Below are positions 26,901 to 40,165 of a DNA stretch of 64,000 bases, one piece after another; within the stretch, counting starts at the first letter, position 1; the number at the start of each line of letters is the position of its first letter. The position numbers were made by a program, and so were the translations under genes. Origin of the DNA: Desulfomicrobium sp. ZS1 (lineage in GTDB: Bacteria > Desulfobacterota > Desulfovibrionia > Desulfovibrionales > Desulfomicrobiaceae); the NCBI RefSeq assembly GCF_024204645.1, contig NZ_CP100351.1:1860001-1924000 (forward strand). The letters are read 5' to 3'. The notes under the pieces are model-generated. The model did no database searches and was not told the DNA's origin. It saw only the letters and a program-made list of their open reading frames with translations.

Positions 26901-27284
26901 GACGACACCGAGCATGAACACTACGCGGATTCCGGTGGAAAATCGGGCGGCCAGAAGGAAAAGCTCGCCTACACCGTGCTCGCCGCCAGTCTGGCATATC
27001 AATTCGGCCTGGAGTGGGGCGCGGTGCGCTCGCGCTCTTTTCGCTTCGTGGTTATTGACGAAGCCTTCGGGCGCGGTTCCGATGAATCGGCCCAATACGG
27101 CCTGCAGTTATTCGCGCAACTCAATCTCCAGCTGCTGATCGTCACACCGCTGCAGAAAATCCATATCATTGAGCCATTTGTTGCCGGTGTCGGGTTTGTC
27201 CATAACGAGGATGGACGTAATTCCGTCCTGCGCAACCTGAGCATCGAGGAATATCGCACTGAGAAGCAAAGGATTCAAGGATGA
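23919..27284 (+). CDS. jetC: Wadjet JetC (MukB/SMC-like ATPase)
   Basis: The 1121-residue protein starts at 23919 (GGAGA just upstream; overlaps jetB). It has a Walker A site GDIGSGKST at 49-57, two long coiled-coil arms (about 290-500 and 640-880) separated by a hinge-like region, an ABC signature SGGQKEKL at about 1008 and a Walker B VVIDEAF at about 1043-1049. JetC is the motor of the Wadjet complex. Relatives drive loop extrusion by ATP hydrolysis. All nucleotide-binding motifs are intact. Confidence 0.95.
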   Translation: MAEQLFLELLSDDRLAGFRLKRLEVLNWGTFDGRIWTLRLNGKNGLLTGDIGSGKSTLVDAVTTLLVPSHRVAYNKAAGADSRERSLKSYVLGYYKSERQETLGNAKPVALRDVNSYSVILGVFHNSGYNKTVTLAQVFWMKEAGAQPARLYAACERDLSIATDFSRFGSEMVGLRKQLRGKSVELFDTFPPYGSWFRRRFGIDNEQALDLFHQTVSLKSIGNLTDFVRGHMLEPFDVQPRISALIGHFENLNRAHEAVLKAKRQVEMLEPLVADCDRHRELTQTADSLRACRDALRPWFATLKLDLLEKRLTALNEELTRHRVAIERLEEQRRAQQGQERELRRSMAENGGDRIEKIGLEIRQQKEELERRKQKAARYEKLIRDLGQHPASTGEEFLRQRSETANWRETAEEAEVRTQNDLNEAGVSFKQGKDEYDLLQTELIGLKARVSNIDEKQIAMRRSLCLALNIAEKEMPFAGELLQVRADQRDWEGAIERLLHGFGLSLLVPDQYYAKVAQWVDQTHLRGRLVYFRVREGGRGELPLLHPDSLARKLQVKPDTPFYDWIEREVAHRFDLACCQSQELFRRETRAITMAGQIKAPGERHEKDDRHRLDDRRRYVLGWSNAEKIAALDKDAKQREVQLAELAGRISKLQKNQSDLKERLSILSKLGEYMDFRDLDWKSVAVVIARLEGEKNELEAASDLLKTLAAQLAALEMGLKETEGQLRVRNDKYSKTEQKIIDANELQQQINTLLAETTEDILLRFALLEEMRTETLGSHVLTVESCDTREREMRDWLQSKIDAEDLKIKRLSEKIIKAMTEYKKEWTLETRDVDINIAAGPEFRSMLDGLLSDDLPRFEGRFKELLNVNTINEIANFNAQLNRERETIKERIEQINKSLTQIDYNLGRYIKLEAQPTLDADIREFQTELRACTEGALTGSEDAQYSEAKFLQVKRIIERFQGRDERSDLDRRWTSKVTDVRNWFVFAASERWREDDTEHEHYADSGGKSGGQKEKLAYTVLAASLAYQFGLEWGAVRSRSFRFVVIDEAFGRGSDESAQYGLQLFAQLNLQLLIVTPLQKIHIIEPFVAGVGFVHNEDGRNSVLRNLSIEEYRTEKQRIQG

Positions 27285-28465
27285 CGTGGACAACCCCGGC
27301 TGACCTGAAAGCGAAGGTTCAAAAACTCTGGAATTGCGGCGCGCTACTCACCTCGGTTGCCGAGGGGCGGTCAATGTTCCCACTGCGTTTGGCACTCAAA
27401 ACTCCGGGTTCCCGAGAGTTGAGTGAACGGTTTCAAGAAGTACGAGCCTGGATCGCCCTATTGTCCTCTGCGGCTGGTCCCTATCGAATCGAATGGCGCA
27501 GCATCAATCATCGGATTCTCGGGTCCAATGAAATTCCTGCGGCAGTTTATATCGATACATTGGAGGATGCCCTCGGGCTGATCGAAAAACGCCGGGCAGC
27601 GGAACGGTTTGTCGCGCTGGTCGACCTGACCGGAGAGCGACTGCCCGCGTTGATCCCTTGGATGACAAAACGGCCGCTCCGAACTTTGGAATTGGCGGAA
27701 GACTGGCCGCGACTTCTGGAAATTGTCGACTGGTTGCTCACGCACCCTCGTCCAAGGATATACCTGCGTCAGGTCGATCTTCCGGGCATTCATACCAAAC
27801 TGATCGAAGGGCATCGCGGCGTTCTGACCGAACTGCTCGAACTCGTGCTACCGGAGGAAGCGATCGATACATCGCACACGGGTATTGGAGGGTTCTGCCG
27901 CCGTTACGGTTTTTTGGACAAACCTTCGCGGGTGCGTTTCCGCGTGCTGGACAGTAATTTTCGGCTGCTGCCGGTGAAAACCGATCAGGATATCACCCTG
28001 ACGCAAGCCTCGTTCGCGTCTCTTGACGTGCCGTTATCGAAGATTTTTATCACCGAAAACGAAATCAATTTTCTGTCATTTCCCCCTGTTCCTAATGCGA
28101 TGGTGCTCTTTGGAGCGGGATACGGATTTGACAATCTCGCGACAACCCCTTGGCTGAACTGTAAAGATATATACTATTGGGGGGATATCGATACGCATGG
28201 TTTTGCCATACTCAACCAATTACGAGGTTTATTTCCACACGCGGTGTCTTTTCTCATGGATCGGCAAACACTGTTGGCGCACAGGACTCTCTGGGGACTC
28301 GAAGCAAAACCTGAAACAGGGCCTCTTAAACGTTTGAATCCAGAGGAATGCGCCCTTTACGATCAGTTGCGTAAGAACCATTGGGGAGATCGAGTACGGT
28401 TGGAGCAAGAAAGAATTGGTTTTGATTTTCTGCGTGATGTTCTTCGATGTCATGCTGCTCTTTGA
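27281..28465 (+). CDS. jetD: Wadjet JetD (DUF3322/DUF2220, TOPRIM-like nuclease)
   Basis: The 394-residue product overlaps jetC by four bases (ATGA). The N-terminal part (FPLRLALKTPG, RIEWRSINHRILG) matches DUF3322. The C-terminal part carries TOPRIM-type acidic residues in ITENEINFL (about 265-273) and YWGDIDTHGFAILNQLR (about 299-315). JetD is the nuclease that cuts circular plasmid DNA captured by JetABC. With jetA, jetB and jetC all intact, the system looks complete and functional. Plasmid restriction here is established for the family, not shown for this copy. Confidence 0.93.
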   Translation: MTWTTPADLKAKVQKLWNCGALLTSVAEGRSMFPLRLALKTPGSRELSERFQEVRAWIALLSSAAGPYRIEWRSINHRILGSNEIPAAVYIDTLEDALGLIEKRRAAERFVALVDLTGERLPALIPWMTKRPLRTLELAEDWPRLLEIVDWLLTHPRPRIYLRQVDLPGIHTKLIEGHRGVLTELLELVLPEEAIDTSHTGIGGFCRRYGFLDKPSRVRFRVLDSNFRLLPVKTDQDITLTQASFASLDVPLSKIFITENEINFLSFPPVPNAMVLFGAGYGFDNLATTPWLNCKDIYYWGDIDTHGFAILNQLRGLFPHAVSFLMDRQTLLAHRTLWGLEAKPETGPLKRLNPEECALYDQLRKNHWGDRVRLEQERIGFDFLRDVLRCHAAL

Positions 28466-28747
28466 GCGCGTGTCCGGTCGTGTTTTTCGACTGAAAACTC
28501 TCCGCATTATCCTCCATCCGCCGGACCTCATCCCGGCTCCTACATCTTTTCCGTAACTGCGCTGGTCATCGATTCGTTCGCGTGGCATCGTGATCTGGAA
28601 CACCAAAAGCGGTATCCGGATATCGAGTGTCGGCATCAACCGATGCGGCATGAGGTGCAAAGATGAAGATTACTTTCGATGGAAAAAGACGGAGAAGGTA
28701 GAGGCGGCCGGCGGCTGGCTGAATGCGAATCCGAAAAGGAAAAATTC

Positions 28748-34120
<5,373 letters not shown>

Positions 34121-34452
34121 TCCCTGGAAACGATCCCTGGAAACGATGCATTCAAGGATTCACGGCTGAGGCCGGAAAAACCCCAAGCTTACAACCGGTT
34201 CAGCGGACGGCGCAATGCCGCCGCTGAACCGGATCTCGTAAAAATCGCACATCCGGACTGAGGCTCTCAAGGCTCGGGCCGCCGCCGGTACAAACTGCCT
34301 GGTCAGTCCGATGACCACAAGACGCGCCACGTTCCGCGGGAATGGCTTATGGTGACTTTTTGCACCACCTGCGCTACAAGACGCCATGCACTCGACAGTT
34401 TGGGACTTTTTGAAAAGTCATCCACACCTTATCCTTCAAAAGTCACCTGCCC
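34121..34452. other. Intergenic region after katG with short repeat and hairpin
   Basis: ATCCCTGGAAACG occurs twice in tandem at about 34120-34146. A 12-base perfect inverted repeat, CCGGTTCAGCGG (34195-34206) and CCGCTGAACCGG (34221-34232), may form a hairpin, but no T run follows on the plus strand. No gene is supported. Confidence 0.6.
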
Positions 34453-35028
34453 ATGCCTGATTTCTACGAAATAAACGCCCGCGCCTACTTCGAACGCACC
34501 AACCGCGTCGACCCGGCTCCCATCCTTACGCCCCTGCTGCGTCACCTGCGCGCCGGCAGCACGATCCTCGACATCGGCTGCGGCTCGGGGAGGGACCTCA
34601 AATGGCTCAAAGGCAAGGGCTTCAAGCCATCAGGACTGGAACGATCCCCGTCCCTGGCGATCATGGCCAGCGAGCATTCGGACTGTCCGGTTTCCATCGC
34701 GGACCTGTTCGAATATCATCCTCCCATCCATTACGACTGCATCCTCCTCATCGGCACGCTGGTCCACCTCACGAAACCCGAGTTCCCGCAAGCGCTGCGC
34801 AGCGTCATGCGCATGCTCAAATCCGGCGGGATCATGTATCTGAGCATGAAAGCCTGGGGCGGGAGCGAAAAGAGCGAGGACGGGCGGGTTTTCCAGCTCT
34901 GGTCGGATTCGGAACTGCGGCGGGAATTCGACCGGCAGGAATTGACGATCCTTGAACATTCGCGAAGCCGATCCCTGCTCGGCAACAGGGATGTCTGGCT
35001 CGGATATATCCTCAAATCCGGTCAATGA
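34453..35028 (+). CDS. Class I SAM-dependent methyltransferase
   Basis: The 191-residue protein has motif I ILDIGCGSGRDLKWL (about 38-52), the acidic loop after strand 2 (SGLERSP), and motif IV-like DCILLIGTLVHL (about 95-106), so a Rossmann-type methyltransferase is clear. The sequence pattern (FYEINARAYFERT near the start, then LKSGGIMYLSMK) is like small tellurite-resistance- or UbiE-type enzymes. The substrate cannot be told. It is monocistronic. Confidence 0.85.
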   Translation: MPDFYEINARAYFERTNRVDPAPILTPLLRHLRAGSTILDIGCGSGRDLKWLKGKGFKPSGLERSPSLAIMASEHSDCPVSIADLFEYHPPIHYDCILLIGTLVHLTKPEFPQALRSVMRMLKSGGIMYLSMKAWGGSEKSEDGRVFQLWSDSELRREFDRQELTILEHSRSRSLLGNRDVWLGYILKSGQ

Positions 35029-35151
35029 AGATCGATCTTGCCCCCTGTGGCCGAAATAAAATCAAAAAAGAACCTGCGCAAACGGATGTCTGCAATCTTG
35101 CCAACGGCGCAGCTCTCTACTTTTGACCAGTAAAAAATTCCCGAGGTTCTC

Positions 35152-36678
35152 GTGCACGAACTCCTCCTCTATGCCCCCATCGCGCTCCCCGCTCTCACGC
35201 TACTCCTGCTGCTGGCCTTCATGCTGCGCACGTCAAAAAACACCCTGCTCCAGAGCGCCCGGCTGGATGCTATCGAAAAGTCTTTAGAACGGACCGAACG
35301 GATTCTGCATGACGAGATCAGCCAAAACCGGGATGAAACCGGACGACTGCTGCTTGAGCAACGCCGCGAGGTGATCGTCGCATTCAAGGAACTGGGCGGC
35401 AATCTCATGCAGAGAATTTTTGACGCCGGCTGCGCGCAATCAAGACAGTTCGACACGTTGGCACAAAATTTCACCTCGTTCGCCACAGCGAACCTGGCTC
35501 AACTCGATAGCCTCGGGAAGCAATCCTCCGCCAACTCCAAAGCGTTACGGGAAGAAATACTGGTCACCTTAAGCGGTATTTCAGAGACCACCACCAAGAC
35601 CGTGAGCGAATTGGGACAAACGCAAAAATCGCAATTGGATGCCATGGTCGCCGCCATCGCCACCCTCTCCGAAACCAACGCCGCCAAACTGGAAACGGTC
35701 CGCAGCACCGTGGAGACAAGGCTGCACATGCTGCAAACAGACAATGCCAGGCAGCTTGAAACCATGCGCCAGACAGTTGATGAAAAACTTCAGGGAACTC
35801 TGGAAAAGCGGCTGGGGGAATCCTTCAAGCAGGTCAGCGAGCGCCTTGAACAGGTCCACAAAGGCCTTGGGGAGATGCAGTCCCTGGCTACGGGTGTCGG
35901 CGACCTCAAAAAAGTCCTCACCAACGTGAAGACGCGCGGTACCTGGGGCGAGGTACAGCTTGGCGCTCTTCTGGAGCAGGTGCTCAGCGCCGAGCAATAT
36001 GCGAAGAACGTTGCCACGAAAGGCGGCCAGGAGCGGGTCGAATTCGCGATCAGGCTGCCCGGCCAGGACAATGAAGCGCCCGTCCTGCTGCCCATCGACG
36101 CAAAATTTCCCATCGAAGACTACCAGCGCCTGCTCGAAGCTCAGGATCGCGGCGATTTGGAGGCCATAGAAAGTGCGGGAAAACAGATGGAGACACGGGT
36201 CAAATCCTGCGCCAAAGAAATCCGCGACAAATATGTAAGCCCCCCAAGCACGACCGATTTCGGAATTCTCTTCCTGCCCATTGAGGGCCTGTTTGCCGAG
36301 GTCATCCGGCGTCCGGGACTGGCCGAGAGCATTCAGCGCGACTGCAGGATCGTCATCGCCGGGCCCACGACCTTATGGTCCATTCTGAACAGTCTGCAGA
36401 TGGGCTTTCGCACCCTGGCCATCCAGAAACGCTCCAGCGAAGTCTGGAATCTGCTGGGCGCCGTCAAGACGGAATGGGGCAAGTACGGCGAAATTCTGGA
36501 TGCGGTGCAGAAAAAAATCCATCAGGCATCCGAGACCATCGAAAAGGCCAAAGTCAGGACGCGGGTCATCGGCCGCAAGCTGCAAAGTGTCCAGGAGATG
36601 CCCATTGCCGAGTCTTCAGTCCTTCTTTCATTGCCGCTTGAAGAGGAAAATGAAGATGCGCTCCTGGCTGCGGATTGA
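35152..36678 (+). CDS. rmuC: DNA recombination protein RmuC
   Basis: The 508-residue product starts at GTG 35152. It has one N-terminal membrane helix (ALPALTLLLLLAFML), a long coiled coil (about 35-245) and the conserved RmuC core: GTWGEVQLGALLEQVLS, then VEFAIRLPG, LLPIDAKFPIEDYQRL, ILFLPIEGLFAEV and LQMGFRTLAIQKRS. RmuC limits rearrangements at inverted repeats in E. coli and has a predicted PD-(D/E)xK-like fold. That role may matter here because long inverted repeats occur nearby, but the link is speculative. Confidence 0.95.
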   Translation: MHELLLYAPIALPALTLLLLLAFMLRTSKNTLLQSARLDAIEKSLERTERILHDEISQNRDETGRLLLEQRREVIVAFKELGGNLMQRIFDAGCAQSRQFDTLAQNFTSFATANLAQLDSLGKQSSANSKALREEILVTLSGISETTTKTVSELGQTQKSQLDAMVAAIATLSETNAAKLETVRSTVETRLHMLQTDNARQLETMRQTVDEKLQGTLEKRLGESFKQVSERLEQVHKGLGEMQSLATGVGDLKKVLTNVKTRGTWGEVQLGALLEQVLSAEQYAKNVATKGGQERVEFAIRLPGQDNEAPVLLPIDAKFPIEDYQRLLEAQDRGDLEAIESAGKQMETRVKSCAKEIRDKYVSPPSTTDFGILFLPIEGLFAEVIRRPGLAESIQRDCRIVIAGPTTLWSILNSLQMGFRTLAIQKRSSEVWNLLGAVKTEWGKYGEILDAVQKKIHQASETIEKAKVRTRVIGRKLQSVQEMPIAESSVLLSLPLEEENEDALLAAD

Positions 36679-36887
36679 AAGATGTGCCGGATGAGTGGGC
36701 AACTCCCGCTGGATTTTACCCAGTGGAACACGATATTTCCCCTGATGCCCGGCAGGAGGGAACGCCCGTCGGGCACCGGAGCAAACGTGAAAACCCGGTC
36801 AGACCATCCGGAAAAGGCGATCTTCATCACATGAACGGGCCAAGCTCAAAAAAAATGCCACGGCGATGATTATGCCACGCAAAACTG

Positions 36888-36916
36888 TTGACATTCAGCC
36901 TACTTGTCCATAAACA
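36888..36916 (+). promoter_or_regulatory. Sigma-70-type promoter of tRNA-Arg
   Basis: TTGACA at 36888-36893, a 17-base spacer, then TAAACA at 36911-36916. The tRNA begins 14 bases later. Confidence 0.65.
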
Positions 36917-36929
36917 CCGACTTCTCGAC

Positions 36930-37006
36930 GCGCCCGTAGCTCAGTTGGATAGAGTGCCTGACTACGAATCAGTAGGTCGCATGTTCGAATCATGCCGGGC
37001 GCACCA
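36930..37006 (+). tRNA. tRNA-Arg (anticodon ACG)
   Basis: The 77 bases fold as a standard tRNA. Acceptor GCGCCCG pairs with CGGGCGC, followed by A and encoded CCA. The D arm has AGCTCAGTTGGATAGAGT. The anticodon arm CCTGA-CTACGAA-TCAGT places ACG in the loop. The T arm is GCATG-TTCGAAT-CATGC. It is complete and not interrupted. Confidence 0.98.
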
Positions 37007-37019
37007 TTTGAGAAACAAG

Positions 37020-37046
37020 GGAGCAAACACTGTTTGCTCCTTTTTT
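37020..37046 (+). terminator. Rho-independent terminator after tRNA-Arg
   Basis: GGAGCAAA-CACTG-TTTGCTCC followed by TTTTTT. Confidence 0.92.
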
Positions 37047-37124
37047 CTTGCCCTTTCGAATGCCCATCAAGACACGCACGGAATGTGGCGTCATACCCGT
37101 CACGACCAGCCCAAATAATCGCGC

Positions 37125-37283
37125 CTATCTCAATTCGTTGATATCCACATGCTTCCCGCACGCAGGACAGCGCATCGGGGAACCGAAGCGAGCATTGATC
37201 CGGTACACGTGCAGAATTCCATTTTTCGTGATCACGTACGCCACCAGAACCGGATGTCCACATTCACAAAATCGCTGTTGCAT
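37125..37283 (-). CDS. Small zinc-ribbon protein (52 residues)
   Basis: A 52-codon frame starts at ATG 37283 after a perfect AGGAGG and stops at TAG 37127-37125. The product begins MQQRFCECGHPVLVAY and ends PMRCPACGKHVDINELR, with two cysteine pairs (CxC and CxxC) that can form a small zinc ribbon. It resembles the Com/zinc-ribbon class of tiny regulators, but the match is weak. Its upstream region contains the operator ATTAAC-N4-GTTAAT (37307-37322), identical in design to the one before the S24 repressor gene, so the repressor probably controls it. The function is unknown. Confidence 0.75.
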   Translation of the reverse strand: MQQRFCECGHPVLVAYVITKNGILHVYRINARFGSPMRCPACGKHVDINELR

Positions 37284-37306
37284 GGAATGCCTCCTCTTTA
37301 TTGAGA

Positions 37307-37322
37307 ATTAACTTATGTTAAT
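37307..37322. promoter_or_regulatory. Palindromic operator upstream of the zinc-ribbon gene
   Basis: ATTAAC-TTAT-GTTAAT, a perfect palindrome apart from the 4-base spacer, 23 bases upstream of the 37283 start. The same half-sites and spacer length occur at 37982-37997. Confidence 0.7.
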
Positions 37323-37342
37323 CAGCCCGACAAAAAAAATTC

Positions 37343-37972
37343 TTACGCGTAAGCCCGGCTGCTCCACAAAACACGGCCGATAACTCGAAGAGTATCAATC
37401 TCGTCGCCTTGAAGGGTGACGGGTGAATAACGCTGATTAGTGCTGAACAGAACTACCAGGCCAGGGCGGATCTGCACGCGTTTGACCTGGATGTTGTCCG
37501 CAAGCCCGACAACATAGAGATTATTGTCCGCAACCTGATCCTGGCTCTGGTCGATAAGAATGTTGTCGCCCGGTTCCAACTCCGGAGACATGCTGTCGCC
37601 AATGACTTCCATGGCGACCATGCGTCCGGGATTGCCCTTTTTGCTCAGCCAGGAGCGGTCAAAAGGCAGCTCGTCGACGATCATGTCGCTCAGCTCGAAC
37701 GAACCGCCTCCGGCGCAGGCCTTGGCGGCCACCTTGGGAACGAGCACGGTGCTGGCCTGCTCATTCTGATAAACCGGCCCCGAGCCCGTCTTCAACCAGA
37801 CCGGATTGACCCCGAACGCGGCAGCGATGCTCAGCCCCCAGGACTTCGGCACGCCCCTGCTTTTCGCCATGGTGATGGCGGCAGGCTCGATGCCAAGCAA
37901 TCCGGCCAGCTCTTTTTGGGTGGATATCCCGGTGGTCTTGGCCACCCTCTGGAAGAAGTCATCAAATTTCAT
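37343..37972 (-). CDS. S24-family repressor (CI/LexA-like, HTH plus self-cleaving peptidase)
   Basis: The 209-residue protein has an N-terminal helix-turn-helix (TQKELAGLLGIEPAAITMAKSRGV, as in phage CI repressors with the DDFFQRVAKTTG start) and a C-terminal S24 peptidase domain with the nucleophile Ser in GDSMSPELEPGD and the general-base Lys in IQVKRVQ. An Ala-Gly bond in KACAGGGSF is a possible self-cleavage site. Such repressors are cleaved when RecA is activated by DNA damage. The palindrome ATTAAC-AAAA-GTTAAT starts ten bases upstream of its start codon, which indicates self-repression. No phage structural gene is nearby, so this may be a domesticated repressor. Confidence 0.9.
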   Translation of the reverse strand: MKFDDFFQRVAKTTGISTQKELAGLLGIEPAAITMAKSRGVPKSWGLSIAAAFGVNPVWLKTGSGPVYQNEQASTVLVPKVAAKACAGGGSFELSDMIVDELPFDRSWLSKKGNPGRMVAMEVIGDSMSPELEPGDNILIDQSQDQVADNNLYVVGLADNIQVKRVQIRPGLVVLFSTNQRYSPVTLQGDEIDTLRVIGRVLWSSRAYA

Positions 37973-37981
37973 GTGCGGACA

Positions 37982-37997
37982 ATTAACAAAAGTTAAT
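37982..37997. promoter_or_regulatory. Palindromic operator upstream of the S24 repressor gene
   Basis: ATTAAC-AAAA-GTTAAT, matching 37307-37322 in both half-sites and spacing. Location just before the repressor start suggests autoregulation. Confidence 0.7.
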
Positions 37998-38085
37998 ATC
38001 TTGTCAAATCTTTTTATGCTGTGGCCTCAAAAAATGCGTCCTCCAGCACAGCAGAACAAAAATACTGCCCAAAACTCTGAACCAA

Positions 38086-38259
38086 GCGTTCCGGCTCGTC
38101 CCGGTCAAGGCTCGCCGACTGTCTGACTGAGCCTGGCATCGTTTGTTGATCCGTTGCCGGTCGCATTGCCCCGGCCTCCCGCGCCGCCGCAAAACGGATC
38201 AACTCTACGAGGCCCGCGAAGGAGTTTCGGCGGGCCTTGACCGGGACGAGCCGGAACGC
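38086..38259 (+). repeat. Structured dispersed repeat, copy A
   Basis: Outer arms 38086-38116 and 38229-38259 are near-perfect reverse complements over about 30 bases (GCGTTCCGGCTCGTCCCGG on the 5' side). Inside them lie the conserved strand GACTGTCTGACTGAGCCTGG (38117 onward), an inner stem GTTGATCCGTT (38145-38155) with AACGGATCAAC (38193-38203), and the second conserved strand GAGGCCCGCGAAGGAGTTTC (38209-38228). See copies at 46237, 46486 and 51215. It lies between the S24 repressor gene and the end of the chemoreceptor gene. I do not recognise the family. Confidence 0.85.
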
Positions 38260-38311
38260 GGCCGCCCTGCGACCATCCCCCTTCCTCGCCTTCTCACCAG
38301 TCCGCCGCCCC

Positions 38312-38338
38312 AAAAAAAACGCGCCCCGAAAGGCGCGT
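38312..38338 (-). terminator. Rho-independent terminator of the chemoreceptor gene
   Basis: On the minus strand ACGCGCC-TTTCGG-GGCGCGT followed by TTTTTTT, 30 bases after the stop codon. Confidence 0.88.
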
Positions 38339-38367
38339 CTCATACCATTTCACGATAAACGTTCTTC

Positions 38368-40089
38368 CTAAAGCTTGAACTTCTTCACCAGCTGTTCCAG
38401 GGCTTCGGCCAAAAGGGACAGGTTCTCGGAGCTCTGCTTGAGTTCGGTGCTGTTGCCCGAGATCTGTCCGGACGCTTCGCTGACCTGCACGATGTCCTTG
38501 GCGATTTCGCCGGTGACCGTGGAGGCCTGAGCCACGTTTTCATTGACTTCCTGGATGCCCAGCGACGCCTGGCCGACGTTCTCGGCGATTTCACGGGTGG
38601 CGGCGGACTGCTGTTCCACGGCGGCGGCGATGGTGCCAACAAAGTCGCGCACTTCCCCGATGACGGCCATGACCTGGGCAATCTCCTCCACGGTGGCGGC
38701 GGTGGAACTCTGGATGCCCTCGATGCGCTGCCGAATATCGTCCGTGGCCGTGGCGGTTTGGTTGGCCAGTTCCTTGATCTCATTGGCCACCACGGCGAAT
38801 CCCTTGCCCGCGTCTCCGGCCCGCGCCGCCTCGATGGTGGCATTCAACGCCAGGAGGTTGGTCTGGGAGGAAATGGCATTGATGGCTTCGGTGACCTTGC
38901 CGATCTCCCTGGCCGCGATGCCCAGTTTATCCACCCGCTCCGAGGCGGAGGTGGCCTTTTCCACGGCCCGCTCGGTCACTTCGCGGGTCTTGTCCGTGTT
39001 CCCGGCGATCTCGTGGATGGTCGAACTCATCTCCTCGGCGGCGGTGGCCACGGTGCCGACGTTGATGGAGGCCTGCTCCATGGCAGCGGCCACGGTGTTC
39101 ATGTTCGCGTTCATCTCTTCCGAAGCGGTGGCCACGGTGTTGGACTTGTGCGACAGTTCCTCGGCGTTTCTGAGCAGTCCGTCGGACATGGTCTCAAGCT
39201 CCGCCGAAGACCCCATGAGCACCTTGGCTCGCCCGGCGATGTCGGTCACGATACCTCGCAGGCTGGTCGCCATGTTGTTCAAGTGCGTCTGCATCTGTCC
39301 CAGCTCGTCGCCGCTGCGAACCTCGACCTGCCCGCTCATGTCGCCGGCGGCCATGCGTTCCAGAAAATCGCCGGTGGCCTTGAGGGGCTTGAGCAGGTTG
39401 GCCCTGACCAGCATCCACCCGCAAAAACCGAGCAGGACCAAAATGCCGAAAGTCCATACGCCCACGCTGAGCGCGGCCATGGTCACGGCTTCGTTGGCTT
39501 CCTTGAGGGAGGAGACGATGACAAAGGCTCCGTGCACCTCGCCCGCCTTCCAGCCTTCCTTTACGCCGCCTGTCGGGTCCTTTTCACCTTTGGGGTCGCC
39601 ATGACAGTACATGCAATCTTCGGAAAGACGGATCGGTTTGAAGTACAGCAGCCTGTCCTTCTCGACGATGACTTTTTCCGGCAGTCCCGTGCGCGAGAAT
39701 TCAGCCAGGACCTCCCTCTCCAAAGCGTCAGGCTCGTTTTTAGGGTTGCGCGGATTCTCCTTGGGCACTCTGAATTCGTAGCCCGCCTCCGCGGCCTTGG
39801 CCGCTGCCGTGTTCATGGCTGTCACTATGGGCACGGCCTGCAGCAGCTTCGCCGGATCATCACGCAGTTCGTCGAGGGGCCGAAGCACGCCGACTTTATG
39901 CTTGTGCGCCATGTCCTCGCGCACTGATTCGGCCATCATGACCACGGACCGGCTTTCCTTCAAACGTCCGTTGATCGCAGCCTCCTGGATGTCGCTGATG
40001 TACAGATAGGCCATGATGACGGCCAGCACGATGGGACCACAGAGGATGATCAAAAGCACCTTCCAGGTCAGGCTGAGACGATACCACAT
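38368..40089 (-). CDS. Methyl-accepting chemotaxis protein with periplasmic c-heme sensor
   Basis: The start is taken at 40089 ([10 protein letters not shown]), which has GGAGAG five bases upstream; the frame to 40107 lacks a site. The 573-residue protein has a transmembrane helix at about 10-30, a periplasmic DUF3365/Tll0287-like domain with one heme site CMYCH (159-163), a second helix at about 203-230, a HAMP domain and a long signalling coiled coil with the hairpin tip [19 protein letters not shown]. It is of the DcrA-like type known in Desulfovibrio, where heme-bearing receptors respond to oxygen or redox state. The same sensor type is fused to the diguanylate cyclase at 5397-6680. Confidence 0.95.
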   Translation of the reverse strand: MWYRLSLTWKVLLIILCGPIVLAVIMAYLYISDIQEAAINGRLKESRSVVMMAESVREDMAHKHKVGVLRPLDELRDDPAKLLQAVPIVTAMNTAAAKAAEAGYEFRVPKENPRNPKNEPDALEREVLAEFSRTGLPEKVIVEKDRLLYFKPIRLSEDCMYCHGDPKGEKDPTGGVKEGWKAGEVHGAFVIVSSLKEANEAVTMAALSVGVWTFGILVLLGFCGWMLVRANLLKPLKATGDFLERMAAGDMSGQVEVRSGDELGQMQTHLNNMATSLRGIVTDIAGRAKVLMGSSAELETMSDGLLRNAEELSHKSNTVATASEEMNANMNTVAAAMEQASINVGTVATAAEEMSSTIHEIAGNTDKTREVTERAVEKATSASERVDKLGIAAREIGKVTEAINAISSQTNLLALNATIEAARAGDAGKGFAVVANEIKELANQTATATDDIRQRIEGIQSSTAATVEEIAQVMAVIGEVRDFVGTIAAAVEQQSAATREIAENVGQASLGIQEVNENVAQASTVTGEIAKDIVQVSEASGQISGNSTELKQSSENLSLLAEALEQLVKKFKL

Positions 40090-40165
40090 ATTCTCTCCGA
40101 AATTCATTTAAAGGGGAAATGAGGACCAGTGGAAAAATAACACCCTCACAACCAGCAGCAGGGAA

